A program made the position numbers and the translations under genes. Below the pieces are notes generated by a model. That model was not told the origin of the DNA. It ran no database searches and saw only the letters and a program-made list of their open reading frames with translations. DNA of 64,000 nucleotides from Candidatus Proelusimicrobium volucris (lineage in GTDB: Bacteria; Elusimicrobiota; Elusimicrobia; Elusimicrobiales; Elusimicrobiaceae), in assembly GCA_944324665.1 (NCBI GenBank), contig CALUXD010000002.1:62001-126000 (forward strand). The letters run 5' to 3'. This document shows, piece after piece, positions 23,847 to 33,766 of the stretch (position 1 is the first letter of the stretch; every line of letters begins with the position of its first letter).

Positions 23847-26800
23847 CTATTTTACTTTAACTTTAAACCCTGCGCTGTGGGCCGTTATTTCCGGCATATA
23901 CATACTTTGCAGCTGGGCCGCGCCGGAAGTGAAAGTTCCCGCGTCGGTCGGGCGCATAGTATATTTAAGCTCATAAGTGCCTTTGGGCAGATTTTGCAGG
24001 AAGAAGTTGGTTACATTGTCTTTTAACTCTTCATATCTGCTAAGCTGGCCGTCATATTTCCAACCCGACAAAAGCGTGTCGGTTTCGAAGGCGGCGGGTT
24101 TAGGGTCGCTTAAGACCACAAAGTCGAAGGCGGATTCGCTCTTGACCGTAAGGCGCACCTCAACCTCATCGCCTTGCTGGAGTTCGTCGCCTTCCTTGAG
24201 TTTGGAAGCCTTGCCGTCCCTTATCAGATAATAGTCTTTCTGTACCGTTATCAAACCGCCTTGAGAAGCCTGCGTGGGCGCGGAGGTCGTAAACAGCGCG
24301 CTTATAGTAGCATAATCGTCGTAATCTTCTACGGGTTTTTCCATCGTGAGGACGGCTTTGTTTATCGCCGCTTTAAAGACGTCGGGCGTTACTTCGTCGC
24401 CGTATACACTTATCGTCAAGGAAGAAGAATCCAAGTCATAAGGTTCTACGGTAATCTTTTTGGTCTTGCCGTTCCATTCGGTGGTGAATATCTTGGTTTG
24501 GTCGAGCACATTCCCTTTGAGCATTATGCCCATAAGCGCGTAAACGGCTTTAGCGGCGCTTTGCGGGCTGCCCCAGGCTTGCGCTTTCTCATTGAAGATA
24601 AGCCACTTTACAAGGCCGTCTACTCTTGCGTCTTCTGGCGCGACTTCGTTTAAAGCCTGTATGGCGGCCGCATGCAGGGTTATACCGTCTTCAAACCACT
24701 GCCAAGTGCGCTCTTCCATCGTCCAGGATATCCCCGTAACGTCTGAGGCGTTTGAAGTGTCAAACAATCTCTCTATTTGCAGCTTCGCCTTATCCATGTC
24801 GCCCAAGCGTTTGTATATTGAGGCGGCATAAGCATAAGAAAGCGGAGTTTGAAGAGGATTCTTCTCGAACTCGGTCATCGCTTTTGAAGCCAAAACATAG
24901 CTTTTCGCGTTCCACTCTTTGGGGAAGGCCGTCAAAATATAAGCGGTATATACGCCTACATTTATATCCTTGTCGGAATAATTCTTCACCAGGTAGTTCA
25001 GTGCTTTTTTGGCTGTTGTTTCGTCTATTTTTACGCCGTGGGCATAGGCTTGGGCGAAGTCGTTAAGGACGCTGAGCGTTATGAACATATTGCTCACTCC
25101 GCCTTTTACCCAAGGATAGCCGCCGTCCGGATTTTGGAATTTGGCCAAGTCTTGTTCCGCTTGCTGTTTTTGTTTTTCTACCAGTTTTGCGTCAAACAGG
25201 TCTATAACCGCCTGTTGCTGATTGTACCCTTTTGAAAGTAAATACCACGGGCTTTGGGCGACATCATTTAAGAGTAATTCTTCATTTGCGCTCCAAGCGG
25301 GTGATACGCTGCTTCTTTGGGGCAGTTTTGCCGCGGCTTCCTTTAATTGCGGATAATCGTTATAAAGTTTGTTGAATATCGACAATGTAAAGTAAGCGTT
25401 TGCCGCGGCGGTAGCCGAAGTCCTGCTCGTTTTGGTAAGCAAGGGCATGGCATTTAGTACCGGCATTAACAAAGAGGGGGAAATCGTGATGTGGGCCGCC
25501 TGTATTTTGGCGTCTTTGTCGACTCCTCCCAAGAAAAGCTTGTTTGTGCCTTTTTTCAATACTACCGTCCTGCTGGAACTTAACTGCTGTTCGCTTGGAA
25601 GTAGAGGAACGGTCTTTATTTCGCCGTCGCTTAAGGCTGCGTTCTTGGCCGAGGCCGAGAACATTACCTCACTGCCTTCCTGCGGGGCTTTAAAGCTCCA
25701 GGTAACTAAGTTTTGACCTTTTGCGCCTATCAATATGTGTTTGGTATCATATTCCAGCGTTTGACAGCTGTCAAGCTCCTGCTCACAGCTGTGATTTACG
25801 GTTAAATTCACCTCGGCCGGCATAGCTTCGTTGGTGGTATTGCTTACCATAGCCTGAAGCTGTATTTCGTCGCCGTTTCTCAGGAAGCGGGGGGCCTCCA
25901 AATTTATCATAAGGTCTTTCCTGGTGATAAAGTTGAAATCCGTTTTGCCCGTTTTTACGTCTTTGGTAAACGCCGCGGCGAGGACTTTCCATTCGCCCGC
26001 GCTTTGAGGCAATTTGAACGTAAATTCCGAAAATCCATTCTTCACGTTCAAGTCCGGCAGCCACAAGGCATTTGTCGCGAAGTCCGTTCTAAAACTTACG
26101 CTGTCGCTTCCTCCTTGGGCTTGCTCTGCCTCGGCTACTGTGTCCGCGCTGAAAGCGGCTCCCTCTGCGGATTTAAGGGCGCCGGCGCTTCGCATGGCAG
26201 TCATCGCCATTTTTGGCATGGCGGAATTGTAGAGTATTGGCATTGGATCCGGCATTGAAAAATCTAAGGAAGATTCAAAACCGTTGTATGCGTTTTTTGA
26301 GTCCTTTGCATAAGGCGCCAAAGTGCTAAAGGAGTGTTGACGGTAATAATCCAATGCTTTATTGTATACCGTCACCAATGCCCTGGCGTTTACTTTGGAT
26401 TTATTTTCGTCCAAAACCGTCAGGCTGATGGTCTTATTGCCGCCCGGCAGAGAAAATTCCGTGCCCGAAAGTTCCAAACTCAGTTTGGAGTTTACATAGG
26501 GTACTTTTATCATTGCACTGCCGGAGTAGATATTATAATCGTATACGGAGAACCATCTTATCGTAAATCCGCCCTGATAATCTTTACTTATCGGCAGCTT
26601 TAATAAAGCAGTCCCTTTCTGCGTCAAAGTTTTGGAGCTGAGCAGGAAAGAGTCTTTATAAACCTCCACATATTTATTGCTCTGCGCTTTGGGCGAAGCT
26701 AAAAGTATATAAGCCGTCTCGCCCGGATAATAAGTATCGTTTTCCGGCAGGATAGTGTTTTCTGGCAGAGATATGCCGGGTTTATCAATATTGACTACCA

Positions 26801-29489
26801 AAAACGGCAAAGTGTCGTTTTCCGATACGCTGTCCTCACTGCCTTGCGGAGTAAATTCAATGATGTAGAACCCTTCCTTTAAAGGAGGGACCATATATTG
26901 TATCGGATTGCCGTCTTTGAATTCGACTTTGTCTATTTTGATGATTTCGCCTTTTTTAATTTGTTTTTTCAAGTCGGTCGAATATTTATCCCATTTTTCC
27001 GGGGCTTGCGCTTCAAACAGCCTTGCGGTCGCGGTTCCTTTCAGAGGCTCGCCGTTTATATTTGTCATTTTTACCGTTAGAGGATTCTGCGTAGCGCTGC
27101 GCAGAAAGTTTTTGTTTAATTCGATATCGAAGAATTTTTCTTTCGCGCTGGCTATGTATGATTTTTCGCTGTGTATCGTATTGCCAGCTTTATCGGTTAC
27201 GTATACGCTTACCGTATATTTTACCGGTATTGATTGGTTCAAAGCTACGGCATCGTCTTTCTGCGGAGTAAAGGTTATTTTGAATTCTCCGTTTTTGCCG
27301 GTAGTAGTTGCGCCTTCCTTTATTATTTCGGTGGGGCTGAACGGTTTTGCGGCGCGCCAAAATATCGGGAAGAAATTTTCTTTGGTTACGGTGTAGGATA
27401 CTTTAGCGTCTGCCGTATAGAGGCCGTAATAATATATGGCATTGCCTTTTACTTCAAAAGGATTGCCGAATTTTACGGCTTCTTTATTGTCCAGCAAGTT
27501 TACTTCAAAGGTAGGTGTTTTAAAGGCTTCCACGCTGACATTGGCATAGGCGTAATTATTATCGATTTTCGCCTGAATATTATAATTGCCAAGCATGGCG
27601 TCTTTGGGCAGGCGGTAGGTATAAGAGGCCGATCCCATATCGTCCAGCTTCAAGGTTTTTTCTTCCAAAATATTGTAATTGGGGCCTCTTAAAGATATCT
27701 TTACGTTTTTGCCTTCCGCCAAAAGATAACCTGCCGCGCCCTTAAGTTCGGCCGCGGTTACTTGGGCCTTAATGGTGTCGCCCGCTTTGTATATGGACAT
27801 ACTGGTATTTAAGGCCAAATAATTTTTCTGGACTTGCGGCTTTTCAAACCATAAGCCATCCAATATCGCGTAATTGCCGCTTTTGCTGGCAAAGATTGAC
27901 AAAGGATTATAACCTTTTAAGTTTTTGTTTTGGGCAAAGGCTTTTACACCGTCTTTGCCGGTATATACCGTCTTGCCGGTATTGGGCTCCAGCTTAACGC
28001 CTTGTTTGGGCAAGCCCGTTTTCGCGTCTAAAGCGTAAATATTGTAGAAGTTGCCTAAGCTAGTTTGCGCCGTAATGTTTTTAGCTTTGGCGTAACTTGT
28101 GCTTGCAAGGGCCAAATCTGTGTAATTTACAAAGATAAAATCTTCTACATTTGCCTTCTTTCCAGATTTGTCGTAAGAATACTCCTTTTGCTGGCTAAGG
28201 GCTATTGCGTAAAAGCCGGCGCTTTCTTTAGGAAGCATAATATCGCTGGTATGGGTGGCATATTTTTTATCGTATGACACCGATATACCCAGCGTACGCA
28301 AAGGTTTGTTTAACGACAATTCGTTAAGAACATTTTGCCTGATAGAAACATTTTTCTTGCCACGTATCAGCTTTTTTATGTTATTGGAATTTACTTTAAA
28401 TATGTGTATGTAGAATTTTTCCAAATTCCTTGTATAGACTTGGAGGGGATATTCCTGATTGGGGGCCGCATTGGTTTTGTTCTCCCCAAAATCTAAGCGC
28501 GGGCCTGTTATTTCCTTTTTAAGGTTTTTACATGCGTCGGTAATGATATTAAGCTCCAAGCCCGTGCAATAATCCAAGGTTTTTACAGCGTCCTCGTACA
28601 TTTCCAAATTGTTAAAGGCTTGCGCCGCTAAATAGGCTGCCCTGGCTTTGGGCAAAGTTTCCTTCGCTTGGAAAATATACTTCTTTACGCCGTAAGCGTC
28701 GGTATAGGTTTTTGTCATACCGGATATATATTGCATCCAGTTGGCTTTTAAAGTGATAAAGTCACTTGTGTCGATGGGTATCATTTCCACGCGTTCCAAG
28801 TGCCACAACTCCGCGGCGGTTGAGCGGTCTTTACCTTTTATTTTGTAAGCTTCCTCATAGATTTCCTCGGTGGGTTTTGTTGCATATTGTTCCCATACCT
28901 TTACCATATAGTCAAACAGAGTCGGATACATCGCTGCCGGCGGGATATCTTCGTAAGCGTAATAAGAGTGGGAGTTTAAGATATAGTCTTTGCTCAGGTC
29001 ATAAGACATATCCGCTAGTTTCTTGCGCATATCCCACAGTTTGGAAAGAATTTCTTTCTTTTCGGCGTTTTTCTGCGCCAAAGTGAACTTTGTTGGGTCG
29101 GTAACGGTTTCCTGATTTTCCGGCGCTTCATATATGTTGTTCTTAAGCAGCGCGAGTTTTACCAAATAATATCTGGCCTTCCAGAGATTGCTAGCCGGCA
29201 CTTTATAGGAATATATTTGCCTAAGCGCCGTATCGTATTTATTTTGGTAATTATAGGCTATTGCAGTCTTTAATTCGGCCTCGTATTTAAGGTCCTTGTC
29301 TTTAGACTGCAAGAACGGCTTATAAGCCTCGACCGCTTTGGAATACAAACGATCTTCGAAGTATTTATTGGCTGTTTCTATCCCCTTCGGTTCCTCTTCC
29401 TGAGCTTGCGCCCTTAAAGAAGGAGCCGCTGCGAAAACAGCCAAAACCGCCATTATCAGGGCGGTAAAAAGAATTAGATGTTTTCTCAT
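23847..29489 (-). CDS. Bacterial alpha-2-macroglobulin family protein without thioester
   Basis: From the ATG at 29489 (AGGAGAG ribosome site 6 bases upstream) the protein has 1880 residues. It begins with a signal peptide (HLILFTALIMAVLAVFAAAP), then a TPR-like N-terminal region of about 200 residues. A string of macroglobulin-like beta domains follows, then the A2M core (ATNALWLPDLNVKNGFSEFT, KLPQSAGEWKVLAAAF) and an alpha/alpha-toroid complement-like domain (QNPDGGYPWVKGGVSNMF). The CxEQ thioester motif expected at the start of the toroid is absent; the corresponding stretch is LPLLTKTSRTSATAAANAY-like. It thus resembles thioester-less YfaS-type proteins that act as periplasmic protease traps or envelope defence factors. 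No pbpC lies beside it. An in-frame start ten codons upstream has no ribosome site. Confidence 0.88.
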   Translation of the reverse strand: MRKHLILFTALIMAVLAVFAAAPSLRAQAQEEEPKGIETANKYFEDRLYSKAVEAYKPFLQSKDKDLKYEAELKTAIAYNYQNKYDTALRQIYSYKVPASNLWKARYYLVKLALLKNNIYEAPENQETVTDPTKFTLAQKNAEKKEILSKLWDMRKKLADMSYDLSKDYILNSHSYYAYEDIPPAAMYPTLFDYMVKVWEQYATKPTEEIYEEAYKIKGKDRSTAAELWHLERVEMIPIDTSDFITLKANWMQYISGMTKTYTDAYGVKKYIFQAKETLPKARAAYLAAQAFNNLEMYEDAVKTLDYCTGLELNIITDACKNLKKEITGPRLDFGENKTNAAPNQEYPLQVYTRNLEKFYIHIFKVNSNNIKKLIRGKKNVSIRQNVLNELSLNKPLRTLGISVSYDKKYATHTSDIMLPKESAGFYAIALSQQKEYSYDKSGKKANVEDFIFVNYTDLALASTSYAKAKNITAQTSLGNFYNIYALDAKTGLPKQGVKLEPNTGKTVYTGKDGVKAFAQNKNLKGYNPLSIFASKSGNYAILDGLWFEKPQVQKNYLALNTSMSIYKAGDTIKAQVTAAELKGAAGYLLAEGKNVKISLRGPNYNILEEKTLKLDDMGSASYTYRLPKDAMLGNYNIQAKIDNNYAYANVSVEAFKTPTFEVNLLDNKEAVKFGNPFEVKGNAIYYYGLYTADAKVSYTVTKENFFPIFWRAAKPFSPTEIIKEGATTTGKNGEFKITFTPQKDDAVALNQSIPVKYTVSVYVTDKAGNTIHSEKSYIASAKEKFFDIELNKNFLRSATQNPLTVKMTNINGEPLKGTATARLFEAQAPEKWDKYSTDLKKQIKKGEIIKIDKVEFKDGNPIQYMVPPLKEGFYIIEFTPQGSEDSVSENDTLPFLVVNIDKPGISLPENTILPENDTYYPGETAYILLASPKAQSNKYVEVYKDSFLLSSKTLTQKGTALLKLPISKDYQGGFTIRWFSVYDYNIYSGSAMIKVPYVNSKLSLELSGTEFSLPGGNKTISLTVLDENKSKVNARALVTVYNKALDYYRQHSFSTLAPYAKDSKNAYNGFESSLDFSMPDPMPILYNSAMPKMAMTAMRSAGALKSAEGAAFSADTVAEAEQAQGGSDSVSFRTDFATNALWLPDLNVKNGFSEFTFKLPQSAGEWKVLAAAFTKDVKTGKTDFNFITRKDLMINLEAPRFLRNGDEIQLQAMVSNTTNEAMPAEVNLTVNHSCEQELDSCQTLEYDTKHILIGAKGQNLVTWSFKAPQEGSEVMFSASAKNAALSDGEIKTVPLLPSEQQLSSSRTVVLKKGTNKLFLGGVDKDAKIQAAHITISPSLLMPVLNAMPLLTKTSRTSATAAANAYFTLSIFNKLYNDYPQLKEAAAKLPQRSSVSPAWSANEELLLNDVAQSPWYLLSKGYNQQQAVIDLFDAKLVEKQKQQAEQDLAKFQNPDGGYPWVKGGVSNMFITLSVLNDFAQAYAHGVKIDETTAKKALNYLVKNYSDKDINVGVYTAYILTAFPKEWNAKSYVLASKAMTEFEKNPLQTPLSYAYAASIYKRLGDMDKAKLQIERLFDTSNASDVTGISWTMEERTWQWFEDGITLHAAAIQALNEVAPEDARVDGLVKWLIFNEKAQAWGSPQSAAKAVYALMGIMLKGNVLDQTKIFTTEWNGKTKKITVEPYDLDSSSLTISVYGDEVTPDVFKAAINKAVLTMEKPVEDYDDYATISALFTTSAPTQASQGGLITVQKDYYLIRDGKASKLKEGDELQQGDEVEVRLTVKSESAFDFVVLSDPKPAAFETDTLLSGWKYDGQLSRYEELKDNVTNFFLQNLPKGTYELKYTMRPTDAGTFTSGAAQLQSMYMPEITAHSAGFKVKVK

Positions 29490-29554
29490 TATCTCTCCTA
29501 TAATTTTAAACACTAACAAAACACTTGCAAATTAAATGCTTATCGGCTGCGCTT

Positions 29555-31150
29555 TTACATGTGTTCCGGCGCGCTTACCCCGATAAGTTCAAGCCCTTTG
29601 GCAATCCGTTCCTGTACCAGTTGGCAGGTAAACAGACGCGAACGAGTGGTTTTTTCGTCCGCTTCGTCTATCACTCTGCTAGAATCATAGAACGCGTGGA
29701 ACAGAGATGCCAGTTCAGTCAGATAAGAAGTAAGATGATGCGGGCTTAAATCTTTTACGCAGGTTTCCAAGGTCTTTTTAAACCACAGCATTTTGCTTAA
29801 GAGAGCTCTCTCCTGTTTGGATATATTGCCCGGCTCGGTCATCGCAAGAGGCTCAAAGCCTTTCTCTTTGGCCGTATTGAATATGGAACATATCCTCGCG
29901 TGTACGTATTGTACGTAAAACACCGGGTTTTCATTGCTGCGTTTTTTTGCGATATTCAAATCAAAGTTAAGGTGCGCGTTTGGGGTTCTGCCCGCGAAGA
30001 AGAATCGGCAAGCGTCGCGCCCCACGTCCTGAGTCAAATCCCTTAAAGTAATGAAGGTGCCGGCCCTTTTGGACATTTTTACCTTTTCGCCGTTTTCTAT
30101 CAGGTGTACCAGTTGATGTATTATCGCTTTAAAAGAGTGTGGTTCTTTACCCAAGGCTTTTACCGCCGCTTCCATTCTGGGTACGTAACCGTGATGGTCC
30201 GCGCCCAAGATGTCTATCAGTTTAGTGTAGCCTCTGTCATATTTGTTTTTGTGATAGGCTATATCGGCCAAGAAATAAGTCGGCCTGCCGTCTGCGCGCA
30301 CCAAGACTCTGTCTTTATCGTCGTGGTCGGCGCTGGTGCCGAGCCATACGGCACCGTCTTTTTCGTAGACTTTATTTTGTTTCTTAAGCAAATCCAAAAT
30401 TTTGTCGAGCGCTTTTTCTTTGTGCAGTTCGCTCTCTCTAAACCAGCGGGTAAATTCAACGTCGAAGGCTTTCATGTCTTCCTGCTGGGTTTTGATAATT
30501 TCTTCCATCGCGAAGCGCCCGTATTCGCTTTCCGGCAGGCCTTCGGGTATTCTCTTCGCCAAATCTATAAGATATTCGCCGTGGTATCCGTTTTCCGGCG
30601 GCTCTTTGCCCTGGGCTCTGGCTTTTAAAGATTCCCCGAGCAGCTGTGCCTGATTGCCGGCGTCATTGATGTAATATTCCGCGTCGCAGGCTATGCCTAA
30701 GGCCCGGTGTATTTTTACCAAGCTGTCGCCCAAGCTCGCGCCGCGCCCGCTGGCCACATGCAGCGGCCCGGTGGGATTGGCCGAAACAAATTCTATAAGT
30801 ATCTTTTCCTTGCTTTGCGTACCCGCAGTTTCCCTGTTTTTAAGGCGTCTGTCGCGAGCGGCTTCCACCAGGAAAGTGTCGTCCAGTTTTATGTTGATAA
30901 ATCCCGGCGCCAAAAAATCGCACTGCGCCACTTCGTCTAGCTGTTCGATTACTTTTGCCGCTTTCTTTGCTATATCCAAAGGGTTTTTCCTCAGCGCTTT
31001 TGCGCAGGCCATCGCCCACACCAAAGAGATGTCGGCGTCTATATGGCTTGGCGGGGGGGCGAATTCCACTTGCGGCAGAATATCAAACTCCGCGAAGTAT
31101 GGATCTTTTGTTAATCTGTCTTGTATTTTGTTTCTTAAATTGCTGAGCAT
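29555..31150 (-). CDS. argS: Arginyl-tRNA synthetase
   Basis: ArgS charges tRNA-Arg with arginine. The 531-residue class I synthetase has the N-terminal ArgRS domain, the ANPTGPLHVASGRGASLGD segment (the HIGH equivalent is HVAS), FLADIAYHKNKYDRG and a KMSKR signature in EKVKMSKRAGTF. The C-terminal DALR anticodon-binding domain follows. The first helices are slightly shorter than in E. coli ArgS (577 residues). It follows rsfS after 12 bases and is followed by the A2M gene. It may belong to the long minus-strand run that begins with the WecA-like gene. Confidence 0.95.
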   Translation of the reverse strand: MLSNLRNKIQDRLTKDPYFAEFDILPQVEFAPPPSHIDADISLVWAMACAKALRKNPLDIAKKAAKVIEQLDEVAQCDFLAPGFINIKLDDTFLVEAARDRRLKNRETAGTQSKEKILIEFVSANPTGPLHVASGRGASLGDSLVKIHRALGIACDAEYYINDAGNQAQLLGESLKARAQGKEPPENGYHGEYLIDLAKRIPEGLPESEYGRFAMEEIIKTQQEDMKAFDVEFTRWFRESELHKEKALDKILDLLKKQNKVYEKDGAVWLGTSADHDDKDRVLVRADGRPTYFLADIAYHKNKYDRGYTKLIDILGADHHGYVPRMEAAVKALGKEPHSFKAIIHQLVHLIENGEKVKMSKRAGTFITLRDLTQDVGRDACRFFFAGRTPNAHLNFDLNIAKKRSNENPVFYVQYVHARICSIFNTAKEKGFEPLAMTEPGNISKQERALLSKMLWFKKTLETCVKDLSPHHLTSYLTELASLFHAFYDSSRVIDEADEKTTRSRLFTCQLVQERIAKGLELIGVSAPEHM

Positions 31151-31162
31151 TCTCTTTCCCTT

Positions 31163-31714
31163 CTATTTAGTGGATTTTTTAGCTGTCTTCTTTGCCGTTT
31201 TCTTTGCCGCGGTTTTTACTGATTTATTTACGGCTTTTGCGGCCGCTTTTTTTAAGGTTTTTTTATCTGTCTTTTTCGCCGCAGCCTTTACGGTTTTCTT
31301 GACGGCCTTTTTAACGGTTTTTACCGCCGTTTTCTTGACTGTTTTGGCGGCCGTTTTTTTAGGCTTTTGCCATTTCACTTCTTTGCCGAAGCTGAAAATC
31401 TTGTCCAGAGCGTAAAATTCTCTTGCCGCCTGGGTCATAATGTGCATCATAAAATAGCCGTAATCCGATACACGCCAAGTAGTGGTTTGGCCGCCGTCGC
31501 GGTTGTTCTTGTAGAGTCCGTCTTTTTTAAGTTCGGTGCCGGCGTCCATATCCAAAGCGTCCAAATGCGGCGTAGACGTAGCCGTACCTATAACTATATA
31601 ATCGCACAGGCTTGAAAGCCCACATAAATCGTATACTTTTACTTCTTCCGCTTTTTTATCGTCTATAAATCGTGCGGTTTTTATTACCAGTTCTTTGGCT
31701 TGTTTTTTATCCAT
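31163..31714 (-). CDS. rsfS: Ribosomal silencing factor RsfS with histone-H1-like tail
   Basis: RsfS binds ribosomal protein uL14 and blocks subunit joining when nutrients are scarce. Residues 1-112 are a standard RsfS domain (VYDLCGLSSLCDYIVIGTAT, TTTWRVSDYGYFMMHI, EFYALDKIF). Residues 115-183 are an added tail of almost only Lys, Ala, Thr and Val in short repeats (KKTAAKTVKKTAVKTVKKA-like), similar to histone H1 or AlgP tails. Usual RsfS proteins are 105-130 residues, so the tail is an extension. It sits between nadD-yqeK/lytR_C and argS, in the conserved nadD-yqeK-rsfS neighbourhood. Confidence 0.9.
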   Translation of the reverse strand: MDKKQAKELVIKTARFIDDKKAEEVKVYDLCGLSSLCDYIVIGTATSTPHLDALDMDAGTELKKDGLYKNNRDGGQTTTWRVSDYGYFMMHIMTQAAREFYALDKIFSFGKEVKWQKPKKTAAKTVKKTAVKTVKKAVKKTVKAAAKKTDKKTLKKAAAKAVNKSVKTAAKKTAKKTAKKSTK

Positions 31715-31760
31715 ACTCGCTTTCCTCTTAGTTTATAACACACACCATAGAGTTTATCAT

Positions 31761-32666
31761 TTATTTATACCGTTTTGGCAATACAAAATCTTTACCTAAT
31801 ACTATTTTAACATCGGATATCGCGTTTTTGTCGCGATGTGTAAAAATTTCGTGGTCTTCCAGCCCCAGCTGATAGGCCGTTTGCTGTATATCCAAAAGGC
31901 GGGAGCTGTTATCCAAAATTTGGCTTCTTTCCAAAAGCTCGGGGTAATTGCCGTAGCTTATTACGTCTACGTTTAATATCCCGCTGTTATTTCTTTCTCT
32001 TAGAAATTTGGTAACTTCGCCCGCCAGTCCGTTCTTGCCCGAAGCATTTAACACTTCCACTATCAACGGGCCTTTCGCCGTTTGGTTGGGTTTAATGTCG
32101 GTTGTGATGCTTATGGCGGATTCCTGCTGTTTGCGGCCTTTTATTATTTTGTCTACCAAGGGATTTTGCACGGCAAAGTCCGAAGGCTGCAAAGTTGAAA
32201 GTTCCGTACTGATTAAAATAAAATCGCCGAAGGACAAATCCGTCTTTCCCTCGCATTTCAGCTTTATATAAGCGTAAAGGTATTGGAATATTATATAGGG
32301 CTTCTTCTGCCAAGACTGCAGATTGTTTTTAAACTTCTCCCAAAATTCGATCCTTTTTTGTCCGCGGATGTCTATTATGATAACTTTGTCTTGTTCTATT
32401 TTCGCCTTTTGCAGGATTTCCTGTGCGCTTAACGCTTTTTTTGTGTTGGGCAAATTGTTTACCACGGCTTTTTTAAATTCCGGGTTATAGGCTATAAATA
32501 TCGGGGGTGAAGACAAAAGCAATACTTTTACCGGTTCGTCGCTTCTTTTTATAAGCCCGTGCACCGAAGTGTTAAACTGCGCCGCCGCGCCATATAGCAA
32601 GATGGCCAGCGCGCAGTATACTATCATCCTTAACTTTAGTTGCTTTTTGAGATAATCCCGTTCCAT
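31761..32666 (-). CDS. Membrane-anchored LytR_C (CpsA-associated) domain protein
   Basis: The 301-residue protein has one N-terminal membrane helix (MIVYCALAILLYGAAAQF). A middle domain of about 170 residues is without clear family, though it resembles the start of LytR-CpsA-Psr proteins in size (VLLLSSPPIFIAYNPEFKK). The LytR_C domain (GPLIVEVLNASGKNGLAGEV, LGLEDHEIFTHRD, DVKIVLGKD) covers residues 200-300. The catalytic LCP arginines are not seen, so I do not call it a glycopolymer ligase. Its start overlaps the nadD-yqeK gene by 31 bases. LytR_C genes often lie between nadD/yqeK and rsfS. Confidence 0.82.
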   Translation of the reverse strand: MERDYLKKQLKLRMIVYCALAILLYGAAAQFNTSVHGLIKRSDEPVKVLLLSSPPIFIAYNPEFKKAVVNNLPNTKKALSAQEILQKAKIEQDKVIIIDIRGQKRIEFWEKFKNNLQSWQKKPYIIFQYLYAYIKLKCEGKTDLSFGDFILISTELSTLQPSDFAVQNPLVDKIIKGRKQQESAISITTDIKPNQTAKGPLIVEVLNASGKNGLAGEVTKFLRERNNSGILNVDVISYGNYPELLERSQILDNSSRLLDIQQTAYQLGLEDHEIFTHRDKNAISDVKIVLGKDFVLPKRYK

Positions 32667-33766
32667 AATTTAATACCCGCACCCGCAAGCCATTTATCGG
32701 TTTGTATAGTAAAAAGCAGTTTAACCCGCAAAGCCTCTTTGAGGCCCTCATCCAAAGATTTTTGCGCTTCCTGATAGACTTTCCTCGCTTCGGCGTATCT
32801 TCTGTCCTTGCTGGACATATCGGCAATAAACAATATTTTTTCTTCCAAGGTCATATTAAGGCGCCCCAAAGTATGGTATTTTATCGCGTTTAGCACTTCG
32901 GCCTTCTTGATTTTGAATATTTTCTTTGCCAAATCGGCGGAAACGTCGGCATGCAGCAAAGCGGGGCTGTATTTGATGATGTCTTTAAGCCCATCAACCT
33001 TAAGTCTGTTTTTAAGGGCATACTCGGCCAGTTCCTGATTGCTCATGCATTTTGCCGAATCGTGCAATATCGCCGCCAGCGCCATATCCTCGGGTTTTGC
33101 ACCGTATATCTTGGCGAGTTCCACCGCGCCTTGCGCCACCATCTTTACGTGTAAATATCTGTTGGGGCGCAGATTATCCTGCAGCCACTTGTGTATTTTT
33201 AGGCCGTATAAGTTTTGTTCTTCTATCGCTTTGGCCGTTTGCGGCAATAGATTGTTGGGCAAAAGCCCGTTGCAAAGTATCGCTATTCTTATCTGCGTGG
33301 AGGAAACCAGCGGGAAAGTGCCTTCTAAAAGTATATAGTCGAAGTCCTTTGTATTAAATTGTACGCCTTTGCGCTTGCCGGCGGCTATTATGGCATTGTC
33401 GAAAATATAGGGGCTGTTCTTCCAGTTATGCAAATCGTTTAGGCAGTCCGTGCCGACAAGCAGATAAACCTGCGCGTTGGGATAGAGTTCTTTTACCCGT
33501 TTTATCGTTTCCCAAGTATAGGTTACCCGTCCGTTTTTATTTTCGAAATCGTCGAAAATTATATTTTTGTCCAATCCGCCCAAAGCCTCGCGCGCCATCT
33601 TCGTCCTGAGCTTGAAGGGCAGCGCGGGCGCCGCCTTGAACGGGGATTGATATGCCGTAAAGATATGCGTCTTATCGGGCCGTATCTGTTTGATGGCCGC
33701 TTTTAAAATCGCGTAATGCCCTTTGTGGACGGGGTCGAAACTGCCGCCGTATATAAGAATTTTCAT
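32636..33766 (-). CDS. nadD-yqeK: Fusion of nicotinate-nucleotide adenylyltransferase (NadD) and YqeK-type HD hydrolase
   Basis: Residues 1-185 are NadD, which joins ATP and nicotinate mononucleotide to make deamido-NAD. Seen are GGSFDPVHKGH with the HxGH pair (His14, His17) and VSSTQIR (residues 154-160). Residues 190-376 are a YqeK-like HD phosphohydrolase, with conserved His206, LHDSAK (His235-Asp236), LLHADVSADLA and YHTLGRLNMTLEEKILFIAD. YqeK enzymes split Ap4A symmetrically. In most bacteria these are two adjacent genes; here they are one 376-residue reading frame. The start overlaps the upstream FAD-protein gene by four bases. Confidence 0.92.
   Translation of the reverse strand: MKILIYGGSFDPVHKGHYAILKAAIKQIRPDKTHIFTAYQSPFKAAPALPFKLRTKMAREALGGLDKNIIFDDFENKNGRVTYTWETIKRVKELYPNAQVYLLVGTDCLNDLHNWKNSPYIFDNAIIAAGKRKGVQFNTKDFDYILLEGTFPLVSSTQIRIAILCNGLLPNNLLPQTAKAIEEQNLYGLKIHKWLQDNLRPNRYLHVKMVAQGAVELAKIYGAKPEDMALAAILHDSAKCMSNQELAEYALKNRLKVDGLKDIIKYSPALLHADVSADLAKKIFKIKKAEVLNAIKYHTLGRLNMTLEEKILFIADMSSKDRRYAEARKVYQEAQKSLDEGLKEALRVKLLFTIQTDKWLAGAGIKLWNGIISKSN

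Noticed and set aside
31761-32666. A LytR-CpsA-Psr glycopolymer ligase
   Set aside because: Only the C-terminal LytR_C domain is clear. The arginines and aspartates of the LCP active site are not seen.
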